DNA of 55,247 bases from Moraxellaceae bacterium (GTDB taxonomy: Bacteria > Pseudomonadota > Gammaproteobacteria > Pseudomonadales > Moraxellaceae): the NCBI GenBank assembly GCA_025363155.1, contig JANYEL010000174.1:1-55247 (forward strand). The letters are read 5' to 3'. The position numbers and the translations under genes were made by a program. The notes under the pieces were generated by a model. It was not told where the DNA came from, did not search any database, and saw only the letters and a program-made list of their open reading frames with translations. This document shows positions 45,288 to 54,264 of the stretch, one piece after another; position 1 is the first letter of the stretch, and the number at the start of each line of letters is the position of its first letter.

Positions 45288-46960
45288 CCTTACCTCACCA
45301 CTTTAGGCAAGCGATCTATCGAGATACAGGTCTTGAGAGTTATCGCGGAAACCCCTTGATTGAAGCATTACCGCCGATCATGACGCTTCCTCAGGTCAAA
45401 AAAAGCCTAATTGGTGCGCTCAATTATAACGCCAGCGATATTTTTACCCAAAACCATATTCGTGTTCATTTAATTTCACAGCTCTTGGATGATTTTTTTC
45501 AGCCCATCTCAAAGCACCTGCAACTTGAAAATAAACTGTCGATTATGATTCGGCAAGGTTATGTGGGTCGTAATTTGAACAACGGCTCATTACACACTCA
45601 CATGCAAAACGGTTATGAACGAATTATGTCGGGTGACTTGAACACCTTCCGTTTTGAACAGGCAAAATCTACTGCTCGAAGTTTATCGCTCATTGGTTGC
45701 TCAGGAAGCGGAAAGAGTACAACCCTAAATCGAATTTTAGCAACCTATCCACAAGTCATTTTTCATCAGCAGCATAACTTTACGCAGATCACTTATCTTA
45801 AAATTGATTGTCCACACGATGGATCACTTAAAAACTTATGTCATCATTTCTTCAGAGCTATCGATCAAGCATTAAGCACAGATTACGAGAGAAAATATGC
45901 TTTAAAGCGCCATAGTGTTGAAACGTTATTAGCCATCATGAGTCAAACTGCTAATGTTCATGCCATCGGTGTATTGGTCATAGATGAAATCCAGCACCTC
46001 AGCATGAAGCAATCAGGTGGCGTGGAGAAGATGCTTAACTTCTTTGTCACATTAGTGAATGTCATTGGATTGCCCGTCGTTTTGGTGGGCACGCCAAAAG
46101 CTCGACCAATTTTTGAAACTGATTTACGATCTGCCCGACGTGGGGCAGGCTTTGGTGCTTTTACTTGGGAACCCATGCAGGCAGAGCCACCAACGATTGA
46201 CCCTGATACCAATCTACCCCGCAAAACCGAGTGGATCGCCTTCACAAATGCACTTTGGAAATATCAATGGCTGCAAAAACGTGACCATACTCTAAGTGAT
46301 GAGATCCGAGATTGTTGGTACGACCTATCACAAGGTGTACTCGATATTGTGGTCAAACTATTTGTACTTGCTCAAATGCGCGCAATTGCGGTAGGTGTAG
46401 AGCGAATTACGGTCAGCTTATTAAAACAAGTGTACTCGGACGAACTAAAGCCTGTTCACCCAATGTTAGCCGCTCTACGCTCTGGCGACCCTGAACGGAT
46501 TATTCAGTATTCTGATTTAACGATTCCAGACATTGATATCCGATTATTGAAACTAAGTAAAAAAATTGATGAAATGAATAGTGAGCTAGATTTAGGCTCT
46601 AAATTTTACAATGGCAACGAACAAGCTGAACGGCTACATAACTTATTAGTAGATTTAGACTGTCAATCTGACCTTGTGGTTCCATTGGTACGACGCGCTT
46701 TTGATTTGCACCCGAACCTGACTACCCGCGAACTGGTTCCTCTCATTCTGAACTGGTACAACACCCCCGTCGAAACGGTTTCCGTAAAACCGCCTAAAAC
46801 TTTGACTCAAAAAACAAAGCGTGAGAATTGGCATACCTTAGATACAATTGACCTTCGCTTCCAGTTTTCACAATCTACCAAAGAATCGACTGTTTATAAT
46901 CAGCTCAAAAACTCTGGGGCTATATTTGATGCTGAATCTTGGCTGCGGCAGGTCAGCTAG
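45284..46960 (+). CDS. tnsC: Tn7-like AAA+ regulator TnsC
   Basis: This 558-residue ATPase links target selector and transposase. Walker A is GCSGSGKST, Walker B GVLVIDEIQHLS, followed by LPVVLVGTPKARPIF. The N- and C-terminal arms that touch TnsD and TnsAB are present by length. The tnsD start lies two bases after its stop. Confidence 0.93.
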   Translation: MTLPHHFRQAIYRDTGLESYRGNPLIEALPPIMTLPQVKKSLIGALNYNASDIFTQNHIRVHLISQLLDDFFQPISKHLQLENKLSIMIRQGYVGRNLNNGSLHTHMQNGYERIMSGDLNTFRFEQAKSTARSLSLIGCSGSGKSTTLNRILATYPQVIFHQQHNFTQITYLKIDCPHDGSLKNLCHHFFRAIDQALSTDYERKYALKRHSVETLLAIMSQTANVHAIGVLVIDEIQHLSMKQSGGVEKMLNFFVTLVNVIGLPVVLVGTPKARPIFETDLRSARRGAGFGAFTWEPMQAEPPTIDPDTNLPRKTEWIAFTNALWKYQWLQKRDHTLSDEIRDCWYDLSQGVLDIVVKLFVLAQMRAIAVGVERITVSLLKQVYSDELKPVHPMLAALRSGDPERIIQYSDLTIPDIDIRLLKLSKKIDEMNSELDLGSKFYNGNEQAERLHNLLVDLDCQSDLVVPLVRRAFDLHPNLTTRELVPLILNWYNTPVETVSVKPPKTLTQKTKRENWHTLDTIDLRFQFSQSTKESTVYNQLKNSGAIFDAESWLRQVS

Positions 46961-46962
46961 TC

Positions 46963-47016
46963 ATGCTCAATTTTTCTGTTCCTTATTCTGACAAGCTAAT
47001 TTATAACACTGCCTGA
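46963..47016 (+). pseudogene. tnsD: TnsD N-terminal stub (first 16-17 codons)
   Basis: ATG two bases after tnsC opens MLNFSVPYSDKLIYNTA and then TGA. Tn7 TnsD begins MRNFPVPYSNELIYST, a clear match to residue 16. The match ends at 47010 and the dienelactone hydrolase-like gene ends at 47021 on the opposite strand, so the break lies at 47011-47020. The rest of tnsD is at 194-1546. Confidence 0.85.
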
Positions 47017-47020
47017 AATT

Positions 47021-47875
47021 TTAATGATTCAGACGCTGAGAAAAAAACGCTAAAATTTCATCTCTCGCTGCCAAGGTCGGCTGTCCTGCTTCATCTATCA
47101 GATGTGCCGTTACTACACTGTGTGGGCATCGAACATGCTGTTCAAAGAATGGAGCCACATCTGTATTGGCAGCGTTATCAGGAAGGACTTTGGCAATGAA
47201 ACGGTCACCAAGTGCTTCTGTATAAGTAGCAAAACGTTGTGCTCGGCAAAATCGGTCTCCTTCAAAGCGGTACGCCAGTACCGTGAGATCTTCCAAATCA
47301 AGACGATGGCGCACTGCCTGAATTTCATCAGGTGATATTTCAATTCCTGCTGGATCGTTCATCGGCAGTGATGGCTGACAAACTACAGACGCTAATACTG
47401 AAGGTTCCAACATCATCGTCAACGCAAAATTTCCCGTGAAACACATGCCGATTGTCCCAACACCTGGTCCACCACATTCCTTATGCGCCAATCTAGCCAG
47501 TGCCATCAGCCATTTCGTGATTGGGCTTGACTGGTTAGCGGCAAGCGCTCGGAACTCCGCACTGATGCATGCACGTTGAAACACCGCTGCACTTTCATTC
47601 GCAGTGGCAATTATGCCATCTCTACCAAAAAGTGAAGGCATGTAAACCGTAAACCCTGCGTCTCGAACCCAACGGCTAAAACGTGCAACATGCGGACTAA
47701 TACCTGGCATCTCGGTCATGACGATCACAGCGGGCCCAGTGCCAGCGATATAGACTCGTTTAGTGACATCGTTGAGCGAAATTTCACGCACCGTGAAATC
47801 ATCAAGTGGATCGTTTTCATGCATGCTACGTTTATTGGTTGTTGAAGACACTTGAGTAGTTGACATGTTATTCAT
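47021..47875 (-). CDS. Dienelactone hydrolase-like enzyme
   Basis: This alpha/beta hydrolase of about 284 residues has a Cys nucleophile in GMCFTGNFAL, as in dienelactone hydrolases, and the PGISPHVARFSRWVRDAGF loop. A candidate His is in VVTAHLIDEAG. The start at 47875 sits close to AAGGA; a second ATG nine bases on is possible. The substrate is unknown. It ends next to the tnsD stub. Confidence 0.78.
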   Translation of the reverse strand: MNNMSTTQVSSTTNKRSMHENDPLDDFTVREISLNDVTKRVYIAGTGPAVIVMTEMPGISPHVARFSRWVRDAGFTVYMPSLFGRDGIIATANESAAVFQRACISAEFRALAANQSSPITKWLMALARLAHKECGGPGVGTIGMCFTGNFALTMMLEPSVLASVVCQPSLPMNDPAGIEISPDEIQAVRHRLDLEDLTVLAYRFEGDRFCRAQRFATYTEALGDRFIAKVLPDNAANTDVAPFFEQHVRCPHSVVTAHLIDEAGQPTLAARDEILAFFSQRLNH

Positions 47876-47951
47876 TTTCCTTAAATAGCGTCTGTGGCGA
47901 AGGGCAAAAAAGTGATTACTACATTTGACAATTTCATCTTCATACCGAGCT

Positions 47952-48488
47952 TCAATCTTCAGCAAGAGCATTGGCAGGTTTTGCAAGTTTGATGACTTGA
48001 AGTCCGTCTATAAGAGGTTGACCGAAGCCAGCATGGCTTGGGTAGTGCTCTATCTCTCCAATTCGTTGATAACCACGCCGCTCATAGAACGCGATCAACT
48101 CAGGTCTGGCCGATAACACATTGAGTTGAAACCTCTTCGTCCTAAAGTGTTCAGTGGCATATTGCTCAGCATGCAATAGCATCCGCTTGCCCAAACCTTG
48201 TGCCTGAATGGAGGGCTTGATGGCAAGCATACCAATGTCTGCAGTAAAGTCGCCGTTTTGAGAAATGTGCACACAAGCCAAGATAGCTTGCTCATGACAC
48301 AAAATCAGCAGGCGTGACTCTGACTCCAACATGGATAAGAGTTGTTCGTAATCCGTCCTATTTCCCGCAACCAGATCACCTTCATGCGTCCACCCTCCAC
48401 ATTGGGGTGAAGGACGATATGCAGCATTGACCAGTGCCGCAATTTCAGAGGCATCTGAAGCAATCGCCTCACGCAATGTCATCAGCAT
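47952..48488 (-). CDS. GNAT-family N-acetyltransferase
   Basis: This protein of about 178 residues has the GNAT acetyl-CoA loop IQAQGLGKRML, with the LAIKPS lead-in, and C-terminal strands (ERRGYQRIG). Substrate unknown. First ATG 48488; a second six bases on is also possible. Confidence 0.85.
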   Translation of the reverse strand: MLMTLREAIASDASEIAALVNAAYRPSPQCGGWTHEGDLVAGNRTDYEQLLSMLESESRLLILCHEQAILACVHISQNGDFTADIGMLAIKPSIQAQGLGKRMLLHAEQYATEHFRTKRFQLNVLSARPELIAFYERRGYQRIGEIEHYPSHAGFGQPLIDGLQVIKLAKPANALAED

Positions 48489-48516
48489 CTTTTTCCACCC
48501 TTATCTCAAATCTGAG

Positions 48517-48798
48517 TTACAAGATTCCACGCTCTATTTCTTCCAAGTAAATAAAAGTTGGTGCTTTTACTCCAGCTAGCTTGCGTATTTCTATCAGCTC
48601 TGATGATTCAAAAAAGATCCGAGCGTTAGCAAGGGAGTTCCAGACAGATAAATGGACTATATTGTTGGAATCCGTGTCATAACGTAATAATTGATAACTA
48701 ATCTCACCTGCTTCCTTGCGTATATGGATTGCTTGATCAAACATAAATTTCCACACGAAGTAATCTTCAACCTCATGAATGATTAACACATGTTGCAT
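48517..48798 (-). CDS. Small ABM/dabb-like alpha-beta barrel protein
   Basis: This 93-residue single-domain protein starts MQHVLIIHEVEDYFVWKFMFD and continues with GEISYQLLRYDTDSNNIVHLSVW, a pattern like ABM-type or cyclase-like ferredoxin folds. No catalytic residues can be named. Confidence 0.6.
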   Translation of the reverse strand: MQHVLIIHEVEDYFVWKFMFDQAIHIRKEAGEISYQLLRYDTDSNNIVHLSVWNSLANARIFFESSELIEIRKLAGVKAPTFIYLEEIERGIL

Positions 48799-48833
48799 GA
48801 GTATTCCTTTATCTTTTTAAAATAGACAATGAT

Positions 48834-49325
48834 TCAATATGGGGTATCATCTTTGTGTGAAAAGACCCAGAGCCCCTCATAAGTGCGAGCTTTTAGATCG
48901 TCATTAAGGTATGTCGCCTCATCGTTCTCCGTTCTATCTCCAACTTCCAGATAGATGACCTCATCATTGGTTTCATTCAAAAGACAGTGCGCCACTCCAC
49001 TAGCTGCTTTGAAACCTGCACACATTCCAGGGGATAGTTGGATTCTGCTTTCCTGCAACTGCAAGGTTGGTCGTCCTGACAATATATAAATGAACTCATC
49101 CTGCTTTGAATGACTATGGCACAGAGCAGATACTGCGTTTGGAGCTAGACGCGTAAGATTGACACCAAAATTATTCAGCCCAAAAAAGTCTCCCAGCGCT
49201 CGCTTTTCACGCCCCTGAAGTTTGGAGGCCAACATGATTTTGATTTCCTCAGGATAATTGGAAGCCTTGGATCTGACGGGGATATCCTGAGCAAGGATAG
49301 GTTCTCTATTCGTAAATTCTGTCAT
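48834..49325 (-). CDS. Cupin-domain protein
   Basis: This 163-residue protein has cupin motif 1 CHSHSKQDEFIYILSG and motif 2 around MCAGFKAASGVAHCLLN. The pattern includes the His/His/Glu set that binds metal. The start at 49325 has GGAGG nine bases upstream. Role unknown. Confidence 0.8.
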   Translation of the reverse strand: MTEFTNREPILAQDIPVRSKASNYPEEIKIMLASKLQGREKRALGDFFGLNNFGVNLTRLAPNAVSALCHSHSKQDEFIYILSGRPTLQLQESRIQLSPGMCAGFKAASGVAHCLLNETNDEVIYLEVGDRTENDEATYLNDDLKARTYEGLWVFSHKDDTPY

Positions 49326-49369
49326 CAATGAATCCTCCACTCATTCAACTTATAAGATTAGACTATTGT

Positions 49370-49885
49370 TCATTCTTGCGGTGCTAGTACAAGTTGCAGG
49401 TCCGATAGTTCATTCTCGGTCGGACGTTCAAAGTACGACTCCATTGCCTCGAACATTCTGGGTGTCACATTGAATGAATATGTTTCCCCCTTATCCGCGT
49501 TCCTGCTAATTACTCGTTGTCTGCGAATTGGCAACTCTGCATCAACAAAGTGGAAAACCGCCACATGACCCGTTTGTTCAACCTTAGCCTTGATAGAGGC
49601 TCTGTCTATTTTTCGAAGCAAGCCAAGCTCCAGAACTACGTCTGTTCCAATGTTGAGTATTTGTTGTGCAACAGACCAGACCTGCGCTTGACATCTAGCC
49701 ACACGAGGCATGACCCACGTCATGTCCATTTGTTCCAATGCATCAGCCCCATACATCACGTGCATCCATTCATCAATGGCAAAACGAACGCCCTTGACCT
49801 CTGTAGTCAGTCTTCGGGCATAGGTTGATTTTCCTGCGGCGGTCGGTCCATAGATAAGGTGAGCTATTCGTTTATTGGTATTCAT
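49370..49885 (-). CDS. P-loop kinase-like ATPase
   Basis: This protein of about 171 residues has Walker A YGPTAAGKST and a later RRQRVISRN lid-type Arg stretch, as in zeta-toxin/AAA_33-type small kinases. Substrate unknown. The start at 49885 follows GGAGA at ten bases. No antitoxin partner is seen. Confidence 0.75.
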   Translation of the reverse strand: MNTNKRIAHLIYGPTAAGKSTYARRLTTEVKGVRFAIDEWMHVMYGADALEQMDMTWVMPRVARCQAQVWSVAQQILNIGTDVVLELGLLRKIDRASIKAKVEQTGHVAVFHFVDAELPIRRQRVISRNADKGETYSFNVTPRMFEAMESYFERPTENELSDLQLVLAPQE

Positions 49886-49970
49886 AGTAGAAAAATCTCC
49901 AGCAATGATTGGCAATCTATTTGTTGATTTTGTCATTGATACCATCCCACAATTAGGTTCAAGTCATTAA

Positions 49971-50456
49971 CTAACGTCCAGTCGCACTCTCACCACGCAG
50001 AGTCATAACTGCGCTTATCGCAGTGGCTGCCAATTTGCCATCATCTCTAAAAATGTCGCAATGATAATGACTCACACTCCTTCCTTGATGAGTAGCTGTT
50101 GCAATTGCAGTTAATGTTGATTTCCAGACAGGTCTAATGAAATTTACTTTCAGGTCAATGCTGGCGAAAGACTCACCCTCAACCATTTGTGTTGAATGAG
50201 CAGTACCAATAGCAGCATCAGCAAGCTCTCCAATGAGTCCGCCATGAATAGTGCCTTGCTGGTTACCATGGATGGCAGGATCTACATCTATCTCTAGGGT
50301 GGCACCGCCGTTCTCAACCGCCACAAGTCGAATCCCAAGTAATATCGAAATTGCAGTTGGATAACGCATATGCGTCACATCACCTTCGTTGAGAGTCCCT
50401 GCAATTTGCTGCTGCAGGAATGACAGCACTGATAAGTGTCTGGTTTGGGCTTGCAT
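49971..50456 (-). CDS. PaaI-type hotdog thioesterase
   Basis: This 161-residue hotdog-fold acyl-CoA thioesterase-like protein has GTIHGGLIGELADAAIG and the RPVWKSTLTA strand. The start at 50456 has AAGGA ten bases upstream. It is last in the operon with ABM, SnoaL-like and DJ-1 genes. Confidence 0.83.
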   Translation of the reverse strand: MQAQTRHLSVLSFLQQQIAGTLNEGDVTHMRYPTAISILLGIRLVAVENGGATLEIDVDPAIHGNQQGTIHGGLIGELADAAIGTAHSTQMVEGESFASIDLKVNFIRPVWKSTLTAIATATHQGRSVSHYHCDIFRDDGKLAATAISAVMTLRGESATGR

Positions 50457-50493
50457 GTTTTCTGCTTCCTTAACGATGTCTGTCAGAATGGGA

Positions 50494-50805
50494 CTAATAA
50501 CTTCGCTCCACTTTACAAATTCGGATGCAGGACTTGGAATACCACTGATCTGCCATCGACTGGATCTTGCGATGCTCCGAGTGCTCACGCCAAGACTTAA
50601 TCGCTTCAAGTGAACTCCAGTAAGATACAGATATCCCGAACGATTCTTGTCGTGCTGGCTCGTAACCCAAAAAACCAGGTTGCTGCTCAGCTAGCATTAA
50701 CATACGCTGTGCGGTAGCCGCATAGCCGTGATCACCAGGCGTACGTACAGAAGTAAAAATAACGGCGTAATACGGAGGTTCTGGAGTCTGGGCAATGTCA
50801 TTCAT
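50494..50805 (-). CDS. Antibiotic biosynthesis monooxygenase-like protein
   Basis: This 103-residue ABM fold has YYAVIFTSVR, QQPGFLGYEPARQE and SYWSSLEAIKSWREHSEH. It could be a quinol or haem-type monooxygenase or a stress protein. The start overlaps the previous gene's stop. Confidence 0.8.
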   Translation of the reverse strand: MNDIAQTPEPPYYAVIFTSVRTPGDHGYAATAQRMLMLAEQQPGFLGYEPARQESFGISVSYWSSLEAIKSWREHSEHRKIQSMADQWYSKSCIRICKVERSY

Positions 50806-51185
50806 ACTAAGATACCTGTGCCCCAAGGGTTATCTATGGCTATTAACCAAATCCCATTCGCTTGTTGGCGAAGCACATCAGAGGACATTCCAGTCATTCG
50901 TATTGAACTACCATCGGCAGCAGTACCAGTAAGGCTCCATTTGGAACAATAAAGCGCAACATCACCCGCTTGCACCGTCTTAGATGTTATTGCTGTGAGG
51001 ATTGGCTTCAATGCAAGCATGCCTATAAGTGCTTTGCGGCGAGCATCCGTACCTATTGCCACCTGATCTGTTTGTACTACAAATGATGCTTGGGTTTCAT
51101 ACAATGCCTCGGCCGCCTGCAGATCACCTTGATTAATCGCGGTGACTAAAGCAGTGACGGTATCTAATGGCGTACGCTGACTCAT
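50802..51185 (-). CDS. SnoaL-like/DUF4440 domain protein
   Basis: This 127-residue cone-fold protein has TVTALVTAINQGDLQAAEALYE, ALYCSKWSLTGTAADGSSIRMTG and a C-terminal WLIAIDNPWG. Function unknown. Its start overlaps the DJ-1 stop. Confidence 0.72.
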   Translation of the reverse strand: MSQRTPLDTVTALVTAINQGDLQAAEALYETQASFVVQTDQVAIGTDARRKALIGMLALKPILTAITSKTVQAGDVALYCSKWSLTGTAADGSSIRMTGMSSDVLRQQANGIWLIAIDNPWGTGILV

Positions 51186-51847
51186 ACAGATACTCCTTGG
51201 ACTGGTTTCTGAGAACGACTGAACATTTCTAACTTCGCAGTTTCAAAGACCTGTTTTGACGCCTTGCTTGGGTGCCCCGCGGTGAATGGCGGCTGAGGAT
51301 CATATTCAATCAATAACTGCACTACTTCTGCACGCTCACGACCACAGATCTCGCCGACTAACCATAATCCAAGATCAATCCCCGCAGATACACCTGCTGC
51401 TGTAATAATCTTGCCAGATCTAACAATTCGTTGATCACGCTGTGCAGTTGCGCCTAACGATTCGAGCATGTCTTGCGCTGCCCAATGTGTTGTTGCGGAA
51501 TGTCCTTCCAAAATGCCAGCTGCTGCCAAAACCAATGCACCAGAGCATACCGACGTTGTCCATTGACTGCTTTGATGCGCACGGTGTAACCAACTGATCA
51601 ATGCCTTATCCGCCATTGCCATGCCAGTATTTGCCGCTGACCCAGGCACCAAGATGATATCTGGTGATGGTGTTTGCTCATAAGAGTGAGTCGCACCTAA
51701 TACCAATACCTCACTATCAGTCATGATTGAACCCGCATTATGGCTAACAAAACGAATTTCGCTGCAAGGGATCATACGCAGTACTTCATATGGTCCGATG
51801 GCATCGAGAGCAGTTACTCCTGGGTATAGAACAATGGCAATTTGCAT
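51182..51847 (-). CDS. DJ-1/PfpI-family protein (isonitrile hydratase-like)
   Basis: This 221-residue protein has the nucleophile elbow TSVCSGALVLAAAGIL with Cys, followed by ATTHW, the pattern of isonitrile hydratases and GlxA amidase-like domains. It heads the operon that continues to the thioesterase. The neighbouring AraC regulator carries a similar domain. Confidence 0.84.
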   Translation of the reverse strand: MQIAIVLYPGVTALDAIGPYEVLRMIPCSEIRFVSHNAGSIMTDSEVLVLGATHSYEQTPSPDIILVPGSAANTGMAMADKALISWLHRAHQSSQWTTSVCSGALVLAAAGILEGHSATTHWAAQDMLESLGATAQRDQRIVRSGKIITAAGVSAGIDLGLWLVGEICGRERAEVVQLLIEYDPQPPFTAGHPSKASKQVFETAKLEMFSRSQKPVQGVSV

Positions 51848-52032
51848 GAATCATTTACTCCTCATAATTAGAAATATGCGTACGACATTTAAAGTTGCTT
51901 TCATTTCAACTCATGTCCATTTCTAAATATCTATACGCTCAGAGGTCTAAGAGTAACGAAGGAAAATAGTTGTTTGTAGTGGCGTTTATGACACTGTATA
52001 GTGGCATTAGCGACATAATTTTAGGGAATTAT

Positions 52033-53019
52033 ATGCTTCAAGTGACGATTTTAGCCTTAGAAAAAGGGCTCTACTCAACTGTTATTGGGCCTTTAGAAGT
52101 ACTTCAATTTGCTGGAGTGGGTTGGAACTTTCTAACAGGACAAGCCACTGATCCGCAATTTCAAGTGGTTATCGCCTCAATTGATGGTCAGGCAGTAACA
52201 GGTGCTGGAGGGCTAACGATAATGCCTCAGTATTCGATTGATGATATTCATCACACAGACTTAATACTGGTTTCGTCTGGTGGAGTGCATTTAGGAGATA
52301 TTTTGAAATATAACTCTTTGGCAATCCCTTGGTTAAAGCATTGGTACGAAAAAGGTGCAGTCATCGCTGGTGTGTGTTCAGGCGTCTGTTTGCTTGCGGA
52401 AGCAGGAATTCTTGATGGTAAAGAAGCAACAACGCATTGGGGAATTGCCGAGCAATTTCGGTTAAAATATCCAAATGTTCAACTAAGATCAGATCGTTTA
52501 GTAACAGATGCAGGGACTATCTTGTGTGCAGGAGGTGTCAATGCAGGATTGGATCTGTCCTTGTATCTCGTGGAGAAATATTGCGGTCACATCACAGCAT
52601 TACAATGTGCAAAATCCCTAGTTATTGAAACAGCCAGAATATCTCAATCTAGTTTCTCCATGCACACCTTTAACAAACAGCACGCAGATAACACGATTAC
52701 AGAAGCACAGAGCTGGCTCGAAACAAATTATCAGCAAGAGTTTTCAATGGACATGCTTGCAATCCGTTATAACATGAGTCCAAGGAACTTCATGCGTCGC
52801 TTCAAAGCTGCAACGAATGAAACACCTTTGACCTATCTTCACCAAGTGCGTATCGGTGCAGCAAAGCAATCTATTGAAACGAAAAATTCCACAATCGAAA
52901 GAATTAGCAATGACGTTGGGTACGAGGATGTCGCTTTTTTTCGTTCACTATTCCGCCGTTACGTGGGCATCACCCCCAAAGCTTACCGTGAAAAATTTGG
53001 GGTAAATTCCACTCAATAA
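52033..53019 (+). CDS. GlxA-family AraC transcription regulator
   Basis: This 328-residue protein has an N-terminal DJ-1/PfpI domain (VCSGVCLLAEAGILDG, ATTHW) and a C-terminal AraC double helix-turn-helix (MSPRNFMRRFKAATNETPLTYL, DVGYEDVAFFRSLFRR). The start at 52033 has TAGGGA upstream. Divergent to the DJ-1 gene, which it probably controls; a shared ligand for both is possible. Confidence 0.87.
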   Translation: MLQVTILALEKGLYSTVIGPLEVLQFAGVGWNFLTGQATDPQFQVVIASIDGQAVTGAGGLTIMPQYSIDDIHHTDLILVSSGGVHLGDILKYNSLAIPWLKHWYEKGAVIAGVCSGVCLLAEAGILDGKEATTHWGIAEQFRLKYPNVQLRSDRLVTDAGTILCAGGVNAGLDLSLYLVEKYCGHITALQCAKSLVIETARISQSSFSMHTFNKQHADNTITEAQSWLETNYQQEFSMDMLAIRYNMSPRNFMRRFKAATNETPLTYLHQVRIGAAKQSIETKNSTIERISNDVGYEDVAFFRSLFRRYVGITPKAYREKFGVNSTQ

Positions 53020-53054
53020 TGTTTGTTATTCACAATGCGCATACTAACTAAGAG

Positions 53055-53678
53055 TTAAACATATAACTGACTATCAATCAGCCTGCTTGTGGTTTCTCGA
53101 CAGGCATCCTCAATGAGAATTTTGGCGATTCTTCTTGCCGTTTGAGCTGCCTGCGCGTTTTGTAATACTTGTGCAGTCACAATGGCGCCCTCCAACAATA
53201 AAGCCAATGCATCCGCCAAATCTTCAGGCTTTGCGATATCTAGCTGGATGCAAAGACCGAGCATGTAAGTGCGCATCAATTTTTTATAATTAGTACACAC
53301 TTGACGAATGGGAGAGTCTGCATCCGCATATTCTCCGATAGCACTAATAAATATACATCCAAAAAAATTCTTCTGGTTGAACCATGCTTCTGCTATATCA
53401 TAAATAGCGAGTAATCGTATTTCTGGTGATTCTTCAGCAAGATCCGTCACAAACCTCCGCCGTAATAATTCATCTTTGTGACGGAGAACGGCCAAAATCA
53501 ACTCTTCTTTGGAACGAAAATAGGTATAGAGCGTCCGTTTCGACATCCCTGCTTTTTCCATCACAGTGTCAATGCCAGTCGCATGAAATCCATGCTCCGA
53601 AAATAAATCCAGTGCGATTTTGATGAGATGCTCGCGCCGAGAAACTGCTTCCAAGTGATTAGCCTCTATCGAAGTCAT
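53055..53678 (-). CDS. TetR-family repressor
   Basis: This protein of about 207 residues has an N-terminal HTH GIDTVMEKAGMSKRTLYTYF and an all-helical ligand part. It is divergent from the ABM/hydrolase pair. Two palindromes in the intergenic region are its likely operators. The alternative start seven codons upstream looks less good. Confidence 0.87.
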   Translation of the reverse strand: MTSIEANHLEAVSRREHLIKIALDLFSEHGFHATGIDTVMEKAGMSKRTLYTYFRSKEELILAVLRHKDELLRRRFVTDLAEESPEIRLLAIYDIAEAWFNQKNFFGCIFISAIGEYADADSPIRQVCTNYKKLMRTYMLGLCIQLDIAKPEDLADALALLLEGAIVTAQVLQNAQAAQTARRIAKILIEDACRETTSRLIDSQLYV

Positions 53679-53737
53679 TCGTTGTATTAATAATAACACT
53701 ATCTCTGCAAAAAAATTTCATCAATGGATTGACTGTA

Positions 53738-53787
53738 GAAACAGATCTGTGTTCATATCAGTCGAGCGAGGAAACAGATCTGTTTCC
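53738..53787. promoter_or_regulatory. Twin TetR-type operators
   Basis: GGAAACAGATCTGTTTCC (53770-53787) is a perfect 18-bp palindrome and GAAACAGATCTGTGTTC (53738-53754) is a near-copy 32 bp before it. The first overlaps TTGACT (53729) and TCATAT at an 18-bp spacing, a usable promoter toward the downstream pair. Confidence 0.75.
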
Positions 53788-53910
53788 ACGATGTAATTAA
53801 TATGGTTGGATATGATTTTTTGATGCAATCAAGACTTATGAGAAGTTGAACAAAAGATACTCGTTGTGAACTGATTTAAATTTGATGACGAAATATTTAC
53901 GGAGAAAATC

Positions 53911-54219
53911 ATGATGCTGACCGTGTTCCGCTCGCGAATGAAGGCTGATTTAACTTCTGAACAGATTCAAGAAGTATTAAAGACCGATGCGCGTATGGGC
54001 GCACTTGCACGAGTTACGCCAGGTTATATCGCACATAAGGGCTTTATAGCAGACGATGGAGAGCGCGTAGTCGTTATTGAGTTTGAAACTGAACAAGCTC
54101 AATTGGTTTTTGTCCACCATCCAGAACATCTTGAAGCGATGCAAATGGGTCGAAAAGTCTTCCATAAATATAGCATTCAGGTTTGCAACGTTCAACGAAA
54201 AATGCATTCAAATCAATAA
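53911..54219 (+). CDS. Small ABM/DUF1330-like protein
   Basis: This 102-residue protein contains ALARVTPGYIAHKGFIADDGERVVVIEFE and VFVHHPEHLEAMQMGR, an alpha/beta barrel as in ABM-like proteins. It is co-directed with the hydrolase and under the TetR operators. Confidence 0.7.
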   Translation: MMLTVFRSRMKADLTSEQIQEVLKTDARMGALARVTPGYIAHKGFIADDGERVVVIEFETEQAQLVFVHHPEHLEAMQMGRKVFHKYSIQVCNVQRKMHSNQ

Positions 54220-54264
54220 TAAAGATCTTATTAATCATTAACATCATTAGTAGAGGTAAGTGAC

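Noticed and set aside
49370..49885. Zeta-type toxin
   Set aside because: A P-loop and Arg lid alone do not show this and no epsilon-like antitoxin gene is adjacent.
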